Shown piece by piece: positions 26,681 to 34,465 of a stretch of DNA of 64,000 bases; position 1 is the stretch's first letter, and each line of letters starts with the position of its first letter. The stretch comes from Chthonomonadia bacterium. Lineage in GTDB: Bacteria; Armatimonadota; HRBIN16. The notes beneath the pieces are model-generated. The model saw nothing but the letters and a program-made list of their open reading frames with translations. It had not been told where the DNA came from and searched no databases. The stretch spans positions 62,001-126,000 of the forward strand of contig JABUFA010000006.1 of the NCBI GenBank assembly GCA_013314755.1, written 5' to 3'. The position numbers and the translations under genes were made by a program.

Positions 26681-26835
26681 CTTCCTTGCCTCCTGCAGAA
26701 CTGTTTTCGCGCTTCTTTCGTTCGCCCTCACACGGGGGAATCCCTCTTACAGTGGACCGGTGGCTACAAGGGCAAAACCGCGTCCAGATTTTTTCCCAAA
26801 CTTGAGCATGCAAAAAATCCACAATACCGTATTGA

Positions 26836-26863
26836 AATATGATAGCACATATGCTATCATATT
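26836..26863. promoter_or_regulatory. Palindromic operator of the hicAB pair
   Basis: A 28-bp perfect palindrome: 12-base arms AATATGATAGCA and TGCTATCATATT around a CATA centre. It ends 3 bases before the GTG start of hicA. The TATGAT at 26838 within the left arm could be a -10 box. HicB of the ribbon-helix-helix type binds such inverted repeats to repress its own operon, so this is the likely autoregulatory site. Confidence 0.75.
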
Positions 26864-26866
26864 ATC

Positions 26867-27160
26867 GTGGCAAGTGCGGAAGAACTCTATGAGAGGTGGA
26901 AGGCTAACCCTCCAGCCGAGGTGTCGCGCGCTGATTTTGAGAGAGTCCTGCGCTACTATCTCGGTTGCTTCCTGCGCGAGTCGCAGGGTTCTTCGCACAT
27001 CTATCATGTATCGCATGAGGCACTGAAGCGCCTGTCCACCACCAGACAGCTTGGTATATGGACAGTGCCAGTGAAATCTGGCAGGACCATCAAGGGCATC
27101 TATGTAAAGCAGATGATAGCAGTTATAGAGCACCTGCGGGAAGAGGGAGTCATACCATGA
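26867..27160 (+). CDS. hicA: HicA-like mRNA interferase toxin
   Basis: A 97-residue protein with the double-stranded RNA-binding-like fold of HicA. The motif GSSHIYHV (residues 41-48) corresponds to GSHHxY of classical toxins, but the first His position is Ser; His44 may be the catalytic residue. The tail ends with VPVKSGRTIKGIYVKQMIAVI, matching the family pattern VPxHxxxxxxKGTxxxI. It is longer than usual by 20 N-terminal residues. The GTG start has no Shine-Dalgarno site, since the operator abuts it, so translation may be leaderless. It overlaps hicB as ATGA. Confidence 0.75.
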   Translation: MASAEELYERWKANPPAEVSRADFERVLRYYLGCFLRESQGSSHIYHVSHEALKRLSTTRQLGIWTVPVKSGRTIKGIYVKQMIAVIEHLREEGVIP

Positions 27161-27576
27161 AGAAGCAAGAGTATCTCGCTTTGGACTATCCGGTGGAGAT
27201 TCGTCGCCTTCCAGAAGAAGAGGGGGGTGGGTTTATTGCTTGCATTCCTGCGCTGGGACGGTGGAGTGTTCAGGCGGTAGGTGACACTGTGCAGGAGGCT
27301 CTAGATCTGCTGGAGGAGGTCAAGTCAGAGGTCTTCGCTCAGATGCAGGCGGAGAATGTACCTATCCCCTCCCCTCCCCCTCTGGAGGCTCCAAAGCGCT
27401 ATCAGGGCAAAATCGTCCTGCGAGTATCGCCTACTTTGCACGAACAACTGATCCAGATGGCAAAACAGGAGAATATCAGTTTAAACCAGTTCATCCAGAA
27501 CGCACTCTACTACTACATTGGAAGCAAACATGCTATGGAGATGATTCAGAAGCGGCTGGAGAAACAGCCTGCCTAA
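27157..27576 (+). CDS. hicB: HicB-like antitoxin with ribbon-helix-helix domain
   Basis: A 139-residue antitoxin. Residues 8-65 form the HicB-like partial RNase H fold: YPVEIRRLPEEEGGGFIACIPALG followed by VGDTVQEALDLLEEVKSEVF. A Pro-rich linker (IPSPPPLEAP) leads to a C-terminal ribbon-helix-helix DNA-binding domain (GKIVLRVSPTLHEQLIQMAKQENISLNQFIQNALYYYI). It should neutralise HicA and bind the 28-bp palindrome upstream. Stop and start codons overlap (ATGA), so the pair is translationally coupled. Confidence 0.85.
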   Translation: MKKQEYLALDYPVEIRRLPEEEGGGFIACIPALGRWSVQAVGDTVQEALDLLEEVKSEVFAQMQAENVPIPSPPPLEAPKRYQGKIVLRVSPTLHEQLIQMAKQENISLNQFIQNALYYYIGSKHAMEMIQKRLEKQPA

Positions 27577-27741
27577 TACCCTGTCCTGCAGTGGAAGAAA
27601 ACAGCAATCATTCTTCCTGTGACGATAGTCGCCTGCTCTCCTCAACCATCCGTGCCCACCCTCCGGGCAGGAGTTATGGTATCACAGGGCGAATGTGCAG
27701 ATGAAACTATCCCTTCCACGATTTCTCACAGAGGATGAGCG

Positions 27742-27996
27742 ATGGCGAAATTGCGAATGCTGATTACCGCCACAGCCGAGCAGGTGAAAGAACCTTTCCT
27801 GTGGCGGCTGGGTAAGGACTATAACGTGGTGGTCAACGTGAAGCGGGCGAACTTCACGGAGGACGGCGGCTACGCTTATGTGGAGCTGGAAGGCTCGGTA
27901 GAGGAGATACAGCGGGCGACGGCGTGGCTGCAAACGACAGGCATGATTATTGAGCCAGAAGACAGGTCGCTGTTTCCTGAACAGAAGCCCGGTTAA
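27742..27996 (+). CDS. NIL domain-containing protein
   Basis: An 84-residue protein that is one NIL domain (PF09383), a small ferredoxin-like fold otherwise seen at the C-terminus of methionine ABC transporter ATPases, where it senses methionine. The pattern RMLITATAEQVKEPFLWRLGKDYNVVVNVKRANFTEDGGYAYVELEG is typical. No cysteines are present, so it is not a ferredoxin. It lies 2 bases before a ROK kinase gene and probably shares its operon. Confidence 0.8.
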   Translation: MAKLRMLITATAEQVKEPFLWRLGKDYNVVVNVKRANFTEDGGYAYVELEGSVEEIQRATAWLQTTGMIIEPEDRSLFPEQKPG

Positions 27997-27998
27997 CG

Positions 27999-28952
27999 AT
28001 GGCTGACGCGCCCTATATCGCTGGTGTGGACATCGGCGGGACGAAGGTCGCCTGCGTGCTTGCCGACGAAGAGGGCAACATTCTGGCAAGGCGCTGGCAG
28101 CTCACTCGCGCACAGGAAGGCTGGCAAACGGTTGTAAGTCAGCTGTTCGAGATGACCGAGCAGGTTCTGGAAGGTGTCCCTCGCCAGCAGGTGCGCGGGA
28201 TAGGCATCTCGTGCGGGGGACCGCTGGACAGCCAGCAGGGGATTGTGTACTCGCCGCCGAACCTGCCGGGCTGGGATGCCGTGCCGATCAAGCGCATTTT
28301 TGAGGAGCGATTCGGCTTGCCGGTGCGTCTGGAGAACGATGCCAACGCTACCGCGCTGGCGGAACACTGTTTCGGGGCAGGGCGCGGCACCCGCAACATG
28401 GTATTTATGACTTGGGGCACGGGTATCGGCGGCGGACTGATACTGGACGGGCGATTGTATCGGGGGACGAATGACCTGGCAGGAGAGATCGGACACACCA
28501 CCGTTCTGCTCGACGGTCCGCTCTGCGGCTGCGGCAAACGGGGGTGTCTGGAGGCGCTGGCGTCCGGTCCTGCCATTGCCCGACGCGCCAGAGAGCTGGC
28601 GGAAGCTTCGCCCGAAAGTGGGGTGTGGCAGCGAACATCGCCTGATGCGGTCACTGCCCAGCACGTGGTAGAATCGGCGATGGAGGGCGACACGTTCGCG
28701 CGGTTCGTGCTGGCAGAGGCGGCGACCTACATGGGCATCGGCATCGCCAATCTGGCGCAGATACTGAACCCGGAGCGCGTGGTGCTGGGTACTATCGCGG
28801 TAAAGGCAGGCGAACTGGTGCTGGAGCCTCTGCGACGGGCGTTAGAGGTTCACGCATGGAGCAGGGTGCGCCAGGTGCTGGAGGTTGTGCCTGCCCAGCT
28901 GGGCGACCGGGCGCAAGACCTGGCTGGCGTGTGCCTGTGGCTGGCGGATTAA
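27999..28952 (+). CDS. ROK-family sugar kinase (glucokinase-like)
   Basis: A 317-residue kinase predicted to phosphorylate glucose or a related hexose with ATP. N-terminal phosphate loop VDIGGTKVACVLADEEG is at residues 10-26. The catalytic aspartate is in LENDANATALAE near 108. The ROK zinc site has H in EIGHTTVLL and then CGCGKRGCLEAL near 170-181. No DNA-binding domain, so it is an enzyme and not a repressor. The next feature on the same strand is a tRNA gene 4 bases away. Confidence 0.9.
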   Translation: MADAPYIAGVDIGGTKVACVLADEEGNILARRWQLTRAQEGWQTVVSQLFEMTEQVLEGVPRQQVRGIGISCGGPLDSQQGIVYSPPNLPGWDAVPIKRIFEERFGLPVRLENDANATALAEHCFGAGRGTRNMVFMTWGTGIGGGLILDGRLYRGTNDLAGEIGHTTVLLDGPLCGCGKRGCLEALASGPAIARRARELAEASPESGVWQRTSPDAVTAQHVVESAMEGDTFARFVLAEAATYMGIGIANLAQILNPERVVLGTIAVKAGELVLEPLRRALEVHAWSRVRQVLEVVPAQLGDRAQDLAGVCLWLAD

Positions 28953-28955
28953 AGT

Positions 28956-29055
28956 GAGAGCGCATGGGGACTGGTGTCCTCCGCAGCCTTCAAAGCTGTC
29001 TGCGGGGTGGGTTGCCCCCGTCCCGGGTGGGTTCGATTCCCACGCGCTCTCGCCA
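28956..29055 (+). tRNA. selC: tRNA-Sec (anticodon TCA)
   Basis: Folds as a bacterial selenocysteine tRNA. An 8-bp acceptor stem pairs GAGAGCGC (28956-28963) with GCGCTCTC (29044-29051). The D stem has 6 pairs (GGGGAC/GTCCTC, one G-U) with a tight 4-base TGGT loop. The anticodon loop CTTCAAA has TCA at 28990-28992. A long variable arm has a 5-bp CGGGG/CCCCG stem. The T stem is GTGGG/CCCAC with loop TTCGATT. The discriminator is G and CCA is encoded (29053-29055). The 8+5 bp acceptor-T helix and 6-bp D stem separate it from tRNA-Ser. It implies SelA, SelB, SelD and selenoproteins elsewhere in the genome. Confidence 0.95.
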
Positions 29056-29077
29056 CCTGTGAAGGAGGGGAACGGAG

Positions 29078-29533
29078 ATGCAGGGTCCTCCCAATCGCCT
29101 GACATGGTCGACGATAGTGTTTGCCTTTATCGGCTCGGTGGTGATGTATGGGGTGCTGGCGTATGTCCTGGAGCAAAGCGGCGCACACGTAACCTCTGAT
29201 GTGCTGGAGCCGTTACGTCTGCCCGTGACGCTACTGGGAATCGCCTGTCTGGTGGCGTCGGTGTTGTGGGCGCAGCTGCGCCTGAGCGTGCAGAGAGAGT
29301 TTCCCGCTATCGCAGGTGCGCTTCCCGAACCGCGCCAGTTCATCACCCATACCATCATTGCCCTGGCATTTGCCGAAGCGTGTGCGATTTTCGGACTGCT
29401 TTACTTCTTCGTCGGCGCGTCGTTGACCGATTTCCTGATGTTCGCCGTGCCGAGTGTGATGGTGATGGTGGTTTTTGTGCTTCCCAAAGGCAGTGCCTAC
29501 TGGCAAGCCTGGGAGAGCCGACGGGAGGAGTAG
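29078..29533 (+). CDS. Hypothetical membrane protein with four helices
   Basis: A 151-residue protein not recognised as a named family. Four hydrophobic helices are visible at about residues 11-31, 48-65, 95-115 and 118-138 (STIVFAFIGSVVMYGVLAYVL, VTLLGIACLVASVLW, TIIALAFAEACAIFGLLYFFV, FLMFAVPSVMVMVVFVLP). The pattern, with Glu in helix three, is distantly like small rotary c-type subunits, but length and loops do not fit. A GGAGG site precedes the ATG. It ends 1 codon before the next gene. Confidence 0.6.
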   Translation: MQGPPNRLTWSTIVFAFIGSVVMYGVLAYVLEQSGAHVTSDVLEPLRLPVTLLGIACLVASVLWAQLRLSVQREFPAIAGALPEPRQFITHTIIALAFAEACAIFGLLYFFVGASLTDFLMFAVPSVMVMVVFVLPKGSAYWQAWESRREE

Positions 29534-30670
29534 TTGCTGGACCTGTCTGCGGTGGAGACAGCGATTGAACGCGCCTCCCTTCGCCCCGACCTCGACGAGA
29601 CCCATCTGCTGTTGTGGCTGAGACGCGAGTTTGCGCCCGACGTCGCCTCGCAGGCAGTCCTGCAGATTCGTCTGCGTCACAAGGCAAAGCGAAAGTTCTC
29701 GCGGGCGGAACGGATGTGGTTTACCCCCGATGGGCTCGAGCAGAGCTCATCCGAAATGCTGGCATCCTACCATGCATCGCGCTTCCCCGATGGGACGTTT
29801 GTGGTAGATGCCGGCTGTGGCATCGGCGGCGACTTGATTGGGCTGGCACGGCGTGGACCGACAGCGGGCATAGAGCGACATTCCCTGAGCGTTCGGTTTG
29901 CTCGGCGCAACCTGCAGGCATACGGCGTGGAGGCGAACGCTACGCTGATTCATGCCGATATAACGCAGATGCGTGTGGAGAAATCTCCCTTCCTGTTCAT
30001 GGACCCCGCCCGCCGAGCCGATGGCAGAAGATGGACTCCCCCCGAAGGGTGGCAACCCGACTGGCGGACCACCTGCGAGCTGGCAGGCTGTGTGAAGGGC
30101 GCGCTGGTGAAGACAACGCCGGTGCTTCCGCCCGAGCTCGTTCCTGCAAACTGCGAGCGCGAGTACATCTCGGCGGAGGGAGAGTGCCGCGAACTGCTGG
30201 TGGCTTTTGGCGAGTGCCGGCAGGGGGTTGCCCACAGCGCGCTCATCCTCCCAGAGGGAGCACGGTTGGTGGCGTCTGGTGCGCCTGCGCCGCCGTGCCG
30301 TCCGCCCCTCTCGTGGATTTACGACCCTGACCCCGCGGTGGTCTCGGCGCACCTGATCCCCGAGCTGGCAGAGCAGTTGCGGGCGTATCTCCTCCATCCC
30401 CAGATTGCCTACCTGACCGCTGAACACTTCGTACCCACCCCCTTTGCGCGGGCGTACCGCGTGCTGGAATATTTCCCCTTTTCACGCAAGCGGTTGTTCT
30501 CGCACCTGCGGGCGACCGAAGCCGGCACCATCACCGTGAAAAAGCGCGGCGTCCAGAACCTGCCCGAAGAGATAGTGCGCGAGTGGAAGCCTGTGGACAG
30601 GAAGGCAATCACCGTGTTGCTGTATCGCACTGAGGCTGGGGTGATGGCAGTGCTGGCAGAGGATGCGTGA
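29534..30670 (+). CDS. Class I SAM-dependent methyltransferase with THUMP-like domain
   Basis: A 378-residue cytoplasmic methyltransferase. SAM-binding motif I, VVDAGCGIGGDLIGLA, is near residue 91. A DPxRR motif (FMDPARRADGRRW) near 158 corresponds to motif IV. The last 80 residues, with FSRKRLFSHLRATEAGTITVKKRGV, match the THUMP-like domain (PF18096), which suggests RNA as target. The start is TTG directly after the stop of the previous gene, with GGGAGGAG upstream, so the two are translationally coupled. The target base is not known. Confidence 0.82.
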   Translation: MLDLSAVETAIERASLRPDLDETHLLLWLRREFAPDVASQAVLQIRLRHKAKRKFSRAERMWFTPDGLEQSSSEMLASYHASRFPDGTFVVDAGCGIGGDLIGLARRGPTAGIERHSLSVRFARRNLQAYGVEANATLIHADITQMRVEKSPFLFMDPARRADGRRWTPPEGWQPDWRTTCELAGCVKGALVKTTPVLPPELVPANCEREYISAEGECRELLVAFGECRQGVAHSALILPEGARLVASGAPAPPCRPPLSWIYDPDPAVVSAHLIPELAEQLRAYLLHPQIAYLTAEHFVPTPFARAYRVLEYFPFSRKRLFSHLRATEAGTITVKKRGVQNLPEEIVREWKPVDRKAITVLLYRTEAGVMAVLAEDA

Positions 30671-30739
30671 TTTGTTAACTGCAAACAATTGCCAAAAGTG
30701 CGAATAAAGTTGTCTTTTTACATTTTTCTATCACTTTAT

Positions 30740-30768
30740 GCAACTTTTAATGACATTATGTGTATAAT
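30740..30768 (+). promoter_or_regulatory. Sigma-70-type promoter of the ARPP-1 gene
   Basis: A perfect TATAAT (30763-30768) lies in a very AT-rich stretch, unusual for this G+C-rich window, with a weak -35 candidate 17 bases upstream (30740-30745). Expected transcription start is near 30775, so the in-frame ATG at 30773 cannot serve as start. The TTG at 30803 with AGGGGGG 8 bases before it is the better start. Confidence 0.6.
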
Positions 30769-30802
30769 ATAGATGAAACTCATTTCAGGGGGGATGATAG
30801 GT

Positions 30803-31804
30803 TTGCATAGCCAAGTTGCTCACGCACTGCAGAACCGTCGCCTGGGTGACGCGGTCACGTTCAAGAACCTGACGCTGTTTCCCCTGATGGACGGCGTCTC
30901 CGGCGAGCCAGACTACCTGACGCTAGAAGAAGTCCTGAAGCGGAATCTGGTGGAGGTCACGGAAGTCAGCTCGGCTGGCTCGGTGAACAATCTCAAGGTC
31001 ACCAACCGAGCAAGCATGCCCGTGTTCATCATGGACGGCGAGGAGCTGGTTGGGGCGAAGCAGAATCGCGTGGTGAACCTGAGCATTCTGGTGCCGGCGG
31101 AGCAGACCATCGTGATTCCCGTCAGCTGCGTGGAGGCGGGTCGGTGGCATCATGTCTCCCCGCGTTTTCGCACGTCGCGTCAAGCAATGCCCGTTCGCGA
31201 CAGAGCGCGAAAATCCCAGCAGGTGTACCGTTCCCTGTCCTTAATGGGTGAGGCTTTCGCAGACCAGTCCGAGATCTGGGAGGACCTGGATGAGCGGATG
31301 ATGTATCTGGACATCGACTCCGACACCAGAGCGATGACAGACATCTACGAACATCTCGCGCCTGCGCTGGAGGAGTACGAGCGTGCTTTCCGACCTGTGG
31401 ACGGACAAACCGGTGTGCTGGCTGTCATCAATGGGCGCATCGTGGGGATGGATGTTTTCGACTTCGCGCAGACGTTGAGGACATTCTTCCCGAAGCTGGT
31501 GCGCAGTTATGCTCTGGACTGCATCACCTTCTACCAGGTGGAGTTCACGCCCGTGTTCGCTGAAGCAGTTCGGCAGTTTGTGGAGCGGGTAGCCCATGCC
31601 GATTCGCAGACGTATCCCGCGGTTGGTGAGGGCGAGGATGTACGCTTCCATGCCGCGGGCGTAGTTGGTTCTGCGCTGGTGGCACGGGGGCGAATGGTGC
31701 ATCTGTGCGCGTTCAGCCAGCCGGATGACCATCCCAACGGTTTTCGTGACCTGTTCACGCGCTTGAGCCGCGCCTCGTTGCGTAGGGAACGGTACATCGA
31801 GTAG
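30803..31804 (+). CDS. ARPP-1 (DUF6569) family protein
   Basis: A 333-residue protein matching the ARPP-1 family, named for association with ADP-ribosyl-related and rhodanese-phosphatase proteins in predicted conflict systems. Family-like stretches are VAHALQNRRLGDAVTFKNLTLFPL, ASMPVFIMDGEELVGAKQNRVVNLSILVPA and TIVIPVSCVEAGRW, then the basic SPRFRTSRQAMPVRDRARKSQQVY. No catalytic motif is known. It is monocistronic, with its own strong promoter and terminator, and no obvious defence genes sit beside it. The TTG start is favoured by the promoter position. Confidence 0.75.
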   Translation: MHSQVAHALQNRRLGDAVTFKNLTLFPLMDGVSGEPDYLTLEEVLKRNLVEVTEVSSAGSVNNLKVTNRASMPVFIMDGEELVGAKQNRVVNLSILVPAEQTIVIPVSCVEAGRWHHVSPRFRTSRQAMPVRDRARKSQQVYRSLSLMGEAFADQSEIWEDLDERMMYLDIDSDTRAMTDIYEHLAPALEEYERAFRPVDGQTGVLAVINGRIVGMDVFDFAQTLRTFFPKLVRSYALDCITFYQVEFTPVFAEAVRQFVERVAHADSQTYPAVGEGEDVRFHAAGVVGSALVARGRMVHLCAFSQPDDHPNGFRDLFTRLSRASLRRERYIE

Positions 31805-31842
31805 CCCCACCCTGTACGCAAAGTCTGATTAGCAAATATCCT

Positions 31843-31872
31843 GCCCCTTCCCGCGAGGAAGGGGCGTTTTTT
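31843..31872 (+). terminator. Intrinsic terminator of the ARPP-1 gene
   Basis: A GCCCCTTCC/GGAAGGGGC stem with a 5-base loop is followed by a G then six T residues, 38 bases after the stop codon. Confidence 0.9.
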
Positions 31873-32078
31873 GTACCGGGTTTAACCCTGCACTGCCGTT
31901 CAGATTGCCTCCCCGCCTGCGGGGAGGTCGGGTGGGGCTGTTCCGCGTTGGGAAGAGGTTGGGAGAGGGGGGCCTTTGGGCAGGCATAAGGATTGCCCTA
32001 CGGGTGGCGGTGTGCAGGGTAAGTAAGACGCCAAACCGAATCCCCGAATCATCACGACGGCTCGTCTGGAGGGGTCTC

Positions 32079-34052
32079 ATGCCTGAACATGTGGAAACTA
32101 ACCTGCGTGCGCTGTTCAAGAATCCACCGGCGCCGTATCGCACTCTGCAAATCATCCACAACTTCGACTCTTTCGGCAGGGACGAAGCCACGCTGCGCCA
32201 GAGGATGGAGTGGCTGAAAGAGACAGGTATCGGCGGGCTGGTGGCTAACGTGAGTTTCAACGACTACATGCGCAGTGAGGAGCAGTGGCGCATCTTCCTG
32301 ACGGGGCTGAAGGTCGCCGAAGATCTGGGCTTCGTGTTCTGGCTGTACGACGAGGAGGGCTACCCCAGCGGCGCCGCGGGGGGACTGGTGCTGGAACGCA
32401 ATCCCGACTTTGAGGCGATTGGTCTGGTGCGCAGGACAGGTCCGGACGGCAAACCGCGCTACGAGGTTCAGCGCATGTACGAAGGCACGCACTGCACCGA
32501 GAATGTGTACAAAAAACGCCGATACATCAACCTTTTAGACCCGCAGGCGGTACGCACCTTTATCAACCTCACACACGACGCCTATGCAAGGCGCATCAAC
32601 AACCTCGGCAGGCGCGTACATGCCATCTTCACCGATGAGCCGTCGCTGATGACCACCTACATCCGCCCGCCGGAGAACGCCCTGCCCGCACTGCCCTGGG
32701 TGGAGGACCTGCCCGCGCAGTTTCGCAAGCGCAGAGGCTATGACCTGACGCCGCATCTGGAAAGCCTCTATACCGACACGGGCAACCATCATGGCGTGCG
32801 CTGTGACTTCTACGAGGTGGTGGCGCAGCTGGTGGCGGAACGCTATTTCGGGCAGATACAGGACTGGTGCAGACGGCATGGCATCGCCTCCAGTGGTCAT
32901 CTGCTGGCGGAAGAGAAACTGCTGTGGCACGTGATGTACTACGGCGACCTGTTCACCCCGTTGAAGCGCATGGACATCCCGGGCATTGATATCCTCTCCT
33001 CCGACCCATTGGCGCTGGCGACGGGCAACGGTTTTCTCGTGCCGAAGCTGATTTCCTCGGCGGCCCACCTCATGCGACGGCGGGAGACCATGAGTGAGAC
33101 CTCCGACTTTGCCGAGCAGATGAGCAACCGCCGCGCCACCCTCGAGCAGATGAAAGCCACCGCCAGCCTGCAGTACCTGCTGGGCATCAACACCATCACC
33201 TCCTACTATCCCGACCCTTACGGCGCCACGCACCCCAACAGCAATCAGCAACGCCGCGCCGACTACGCGCAGTACAACGCCTTCGTGGGCAGGTTAAGCC
33301 TGCTCCTGCGCAACGCCCAGCACGAATGCGACGTGGCGGTGCTCTATCCCATTGCGGGCGTGCAGGCGAACTTCACTCCCACCACGCTGTCCATGTATCA
33401 GCCCCACCCCAGCAGACGCCTTAACGAGATAGACGACGGCTTCGTGAACCTGTGCCGGCGATTGCTTCAGAACGGGATAGACTTTGACATCGTGGACGAA
33501 TCTGCCGTGCAAAAAGCGCAGGTGGGCAAAGGAGCCTTTCGCATCGGTGATGAGCGTTACCGCGCGCTGGTGGTACCGACCACGGATGCGATACACGTGG
33601 CGACCCTCCAGCAGATAGCGAAGATGGCGCGACAGGGGGTACGAGTGGTGTTTGTCGGTAAGCCTCCACAGTATGCCGCCAGCCGCCGCGAGCGCGATTC
33701 GGAGGTGCAGGAGCGCATGGAGGCACTCCTCCGCCTGCCTAACACGCACGCGCCATCGGATGAGAACGCTGTTCGCACCCTGAAAGAGGCGGGCTGCGCG
33801 GTAAAGCTGGAACCGGCGAAGCCCGAAGTATGGACAGCACGCTATCGGCGCGATGGAGCATTGCTCTACCTTTTGGTGAACCTCTCCACCAGCGAACAGC
33901 GATGTACTCTGCATCTGCCCGGGCGGTATTGGGCGGTGGAGATATATCTGCCGGATACGGGAGACGTTCGGCAGGCGCGCGGTGCATCCCCAGAGGTATC
34001 CCTTTCACCGCTCGGCAGTGTTCTGGTCTGGTGCAGAGATGGAGCACCGTGA
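32079..34052 (+). CDS. GH106-like glycosidase (alpha-L-rhamnosidase family-related)
   Basis: A 657-residue protein without signal peptide. The N-terminal barrel has LVANVSFNDYMRSEEQW and FVFWLYDEEGYPSGAAGGLVLERNPDF, the pattern W-x-Y-D-E-x-G-x-P-S-G-x-x-G-G of GH106-type rhamnosidases. AIFTDEPSLMTTY carries a likely catalytic Glu or Asp, and YHGIASSGHLLAEE-type residues follow in the loop after it. A glutamine-amidotransferase-like domain is near residues 420-560 (VAVLYPIAGVQANFTP, ALVVPTTDAIHVATLQQIAKMARQGVRVVFVG). The ATG at 32079 follows GGAGGGG. Upstream frame extends 58 codons without support. The exact sugar is not certain. Confidence 0.75.
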   Translation: MPEHVETNLRALFKNPPAPYRTLQIIHNFDSFGRDEATLRQRMEWLKETGIGGLVANVSFNDYMRSEEQWRIFLTGLKVAEDLGFVFWLYDEEGYPSGAAGGLVLERNPDFEAIGLVRRTGPDGKPRYEVQRMYEGTHCTENVYKKRRYINLLDPQAVRTFINLTHDAYARRINNLGRRVHAIFTDEPSLMTTYIRPPENALPALPWVEDLPAQFRKRRGYDLTPHLESLYTDTGNHHGVRCDFYEVVAQLVAERYFGQIQDWCRRHGIASSGHLLAEEKLLWHVMYYGDLFTPLKRMDIPGIDILSSDPLALATGNGFLVPKLISSAAHLMRRRETMSETSDFAEQMSNRRATLEQMKATASLQYLLGINTITSYYPDPYGATHPNSNQQRRADYAQYNAFVGRLSLLLRNAQHECDVAVLYPIAGVQANFTPTTLSMYQPHPSRRLNEIDDGFVNLCRRLLQNGIDFDIVDESAVQKAQVGKGAFRIGDERYRALVVPTTDAIHVATLQQIAKMARQGVRVVFVGKPPQYAASRRERDSEVQERMEALLRLPNTHAPSDENAVRTLKEAGCAVKLEPAKPEVWTARYRRDGALLYLLVNLSTSEQRCTLHLPGRYWAVEIYLPDTGDVRQARGASPEVSLSPLGSVLVWCRDGAP

Positions 34053-34093
34053 GCAGAGAACCTGCAGGAAGTGAGAAACACGGTATCCTCTTT

Positions 34094-34390
34094 CTCTGCC
34101 CTTGCGGCTGGAAGTCGCAGGCAACACTTAGCAAAACCTGCTGAAGCAGGTATGGAGTGCTGAAGCCACGCTTCAGCAGATGCCTTCCCTACCACCTTTA
34201 TTCTGCCCTTGCGATTGGAAATCGCAGGCAACACAGAACGAAACCTGCTGAAGCAGGTTAAGGGGTTGCTGAAGCAAGCTTCAGCACTCCAAAGACAGCC
34301 TCCGAAGGAGGCTTTGTTTTGGGTAGCCCGCAATTTCCAGTTGCAGGGATGCCCCCAAAACAGGCTGCTGAAGCATGGCTTCAGCAGCCT
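34094..34390 (-). repeat. Composite palindromic repeat cluster B
   Basis: At least three units of the same composite repeat as cluster A at 22647-22972 but in the opposite orientation: GCGGCTGGAAGTCGC, AACCTGCTGAAGCAGGT and GCTGAAGC...GCTTCAGC, with GCCTCCGAAGGAGGC between units. The cluster fills the convergent gap between the GH106-like gene and fucI. No coding frame or T-tract terminator is evident. Confidence 0.8.
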
Positions 34391-34465
34391 CAACTCGCGT
34401 CCTAACTCAGTCGTTGAGAATCTTGAAGAATCCTAGGGGGCACAATGTCCGTGCCCCCGTGATCC

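Noticed and set aside
30773-31804. ATG at 30773 as the start of the ARPP-1 protein
   Set aside because: It lies only 5 bases after the TATAAT, before the expected transcription start; the TTG at 30803 has a good ribosome-binding site.
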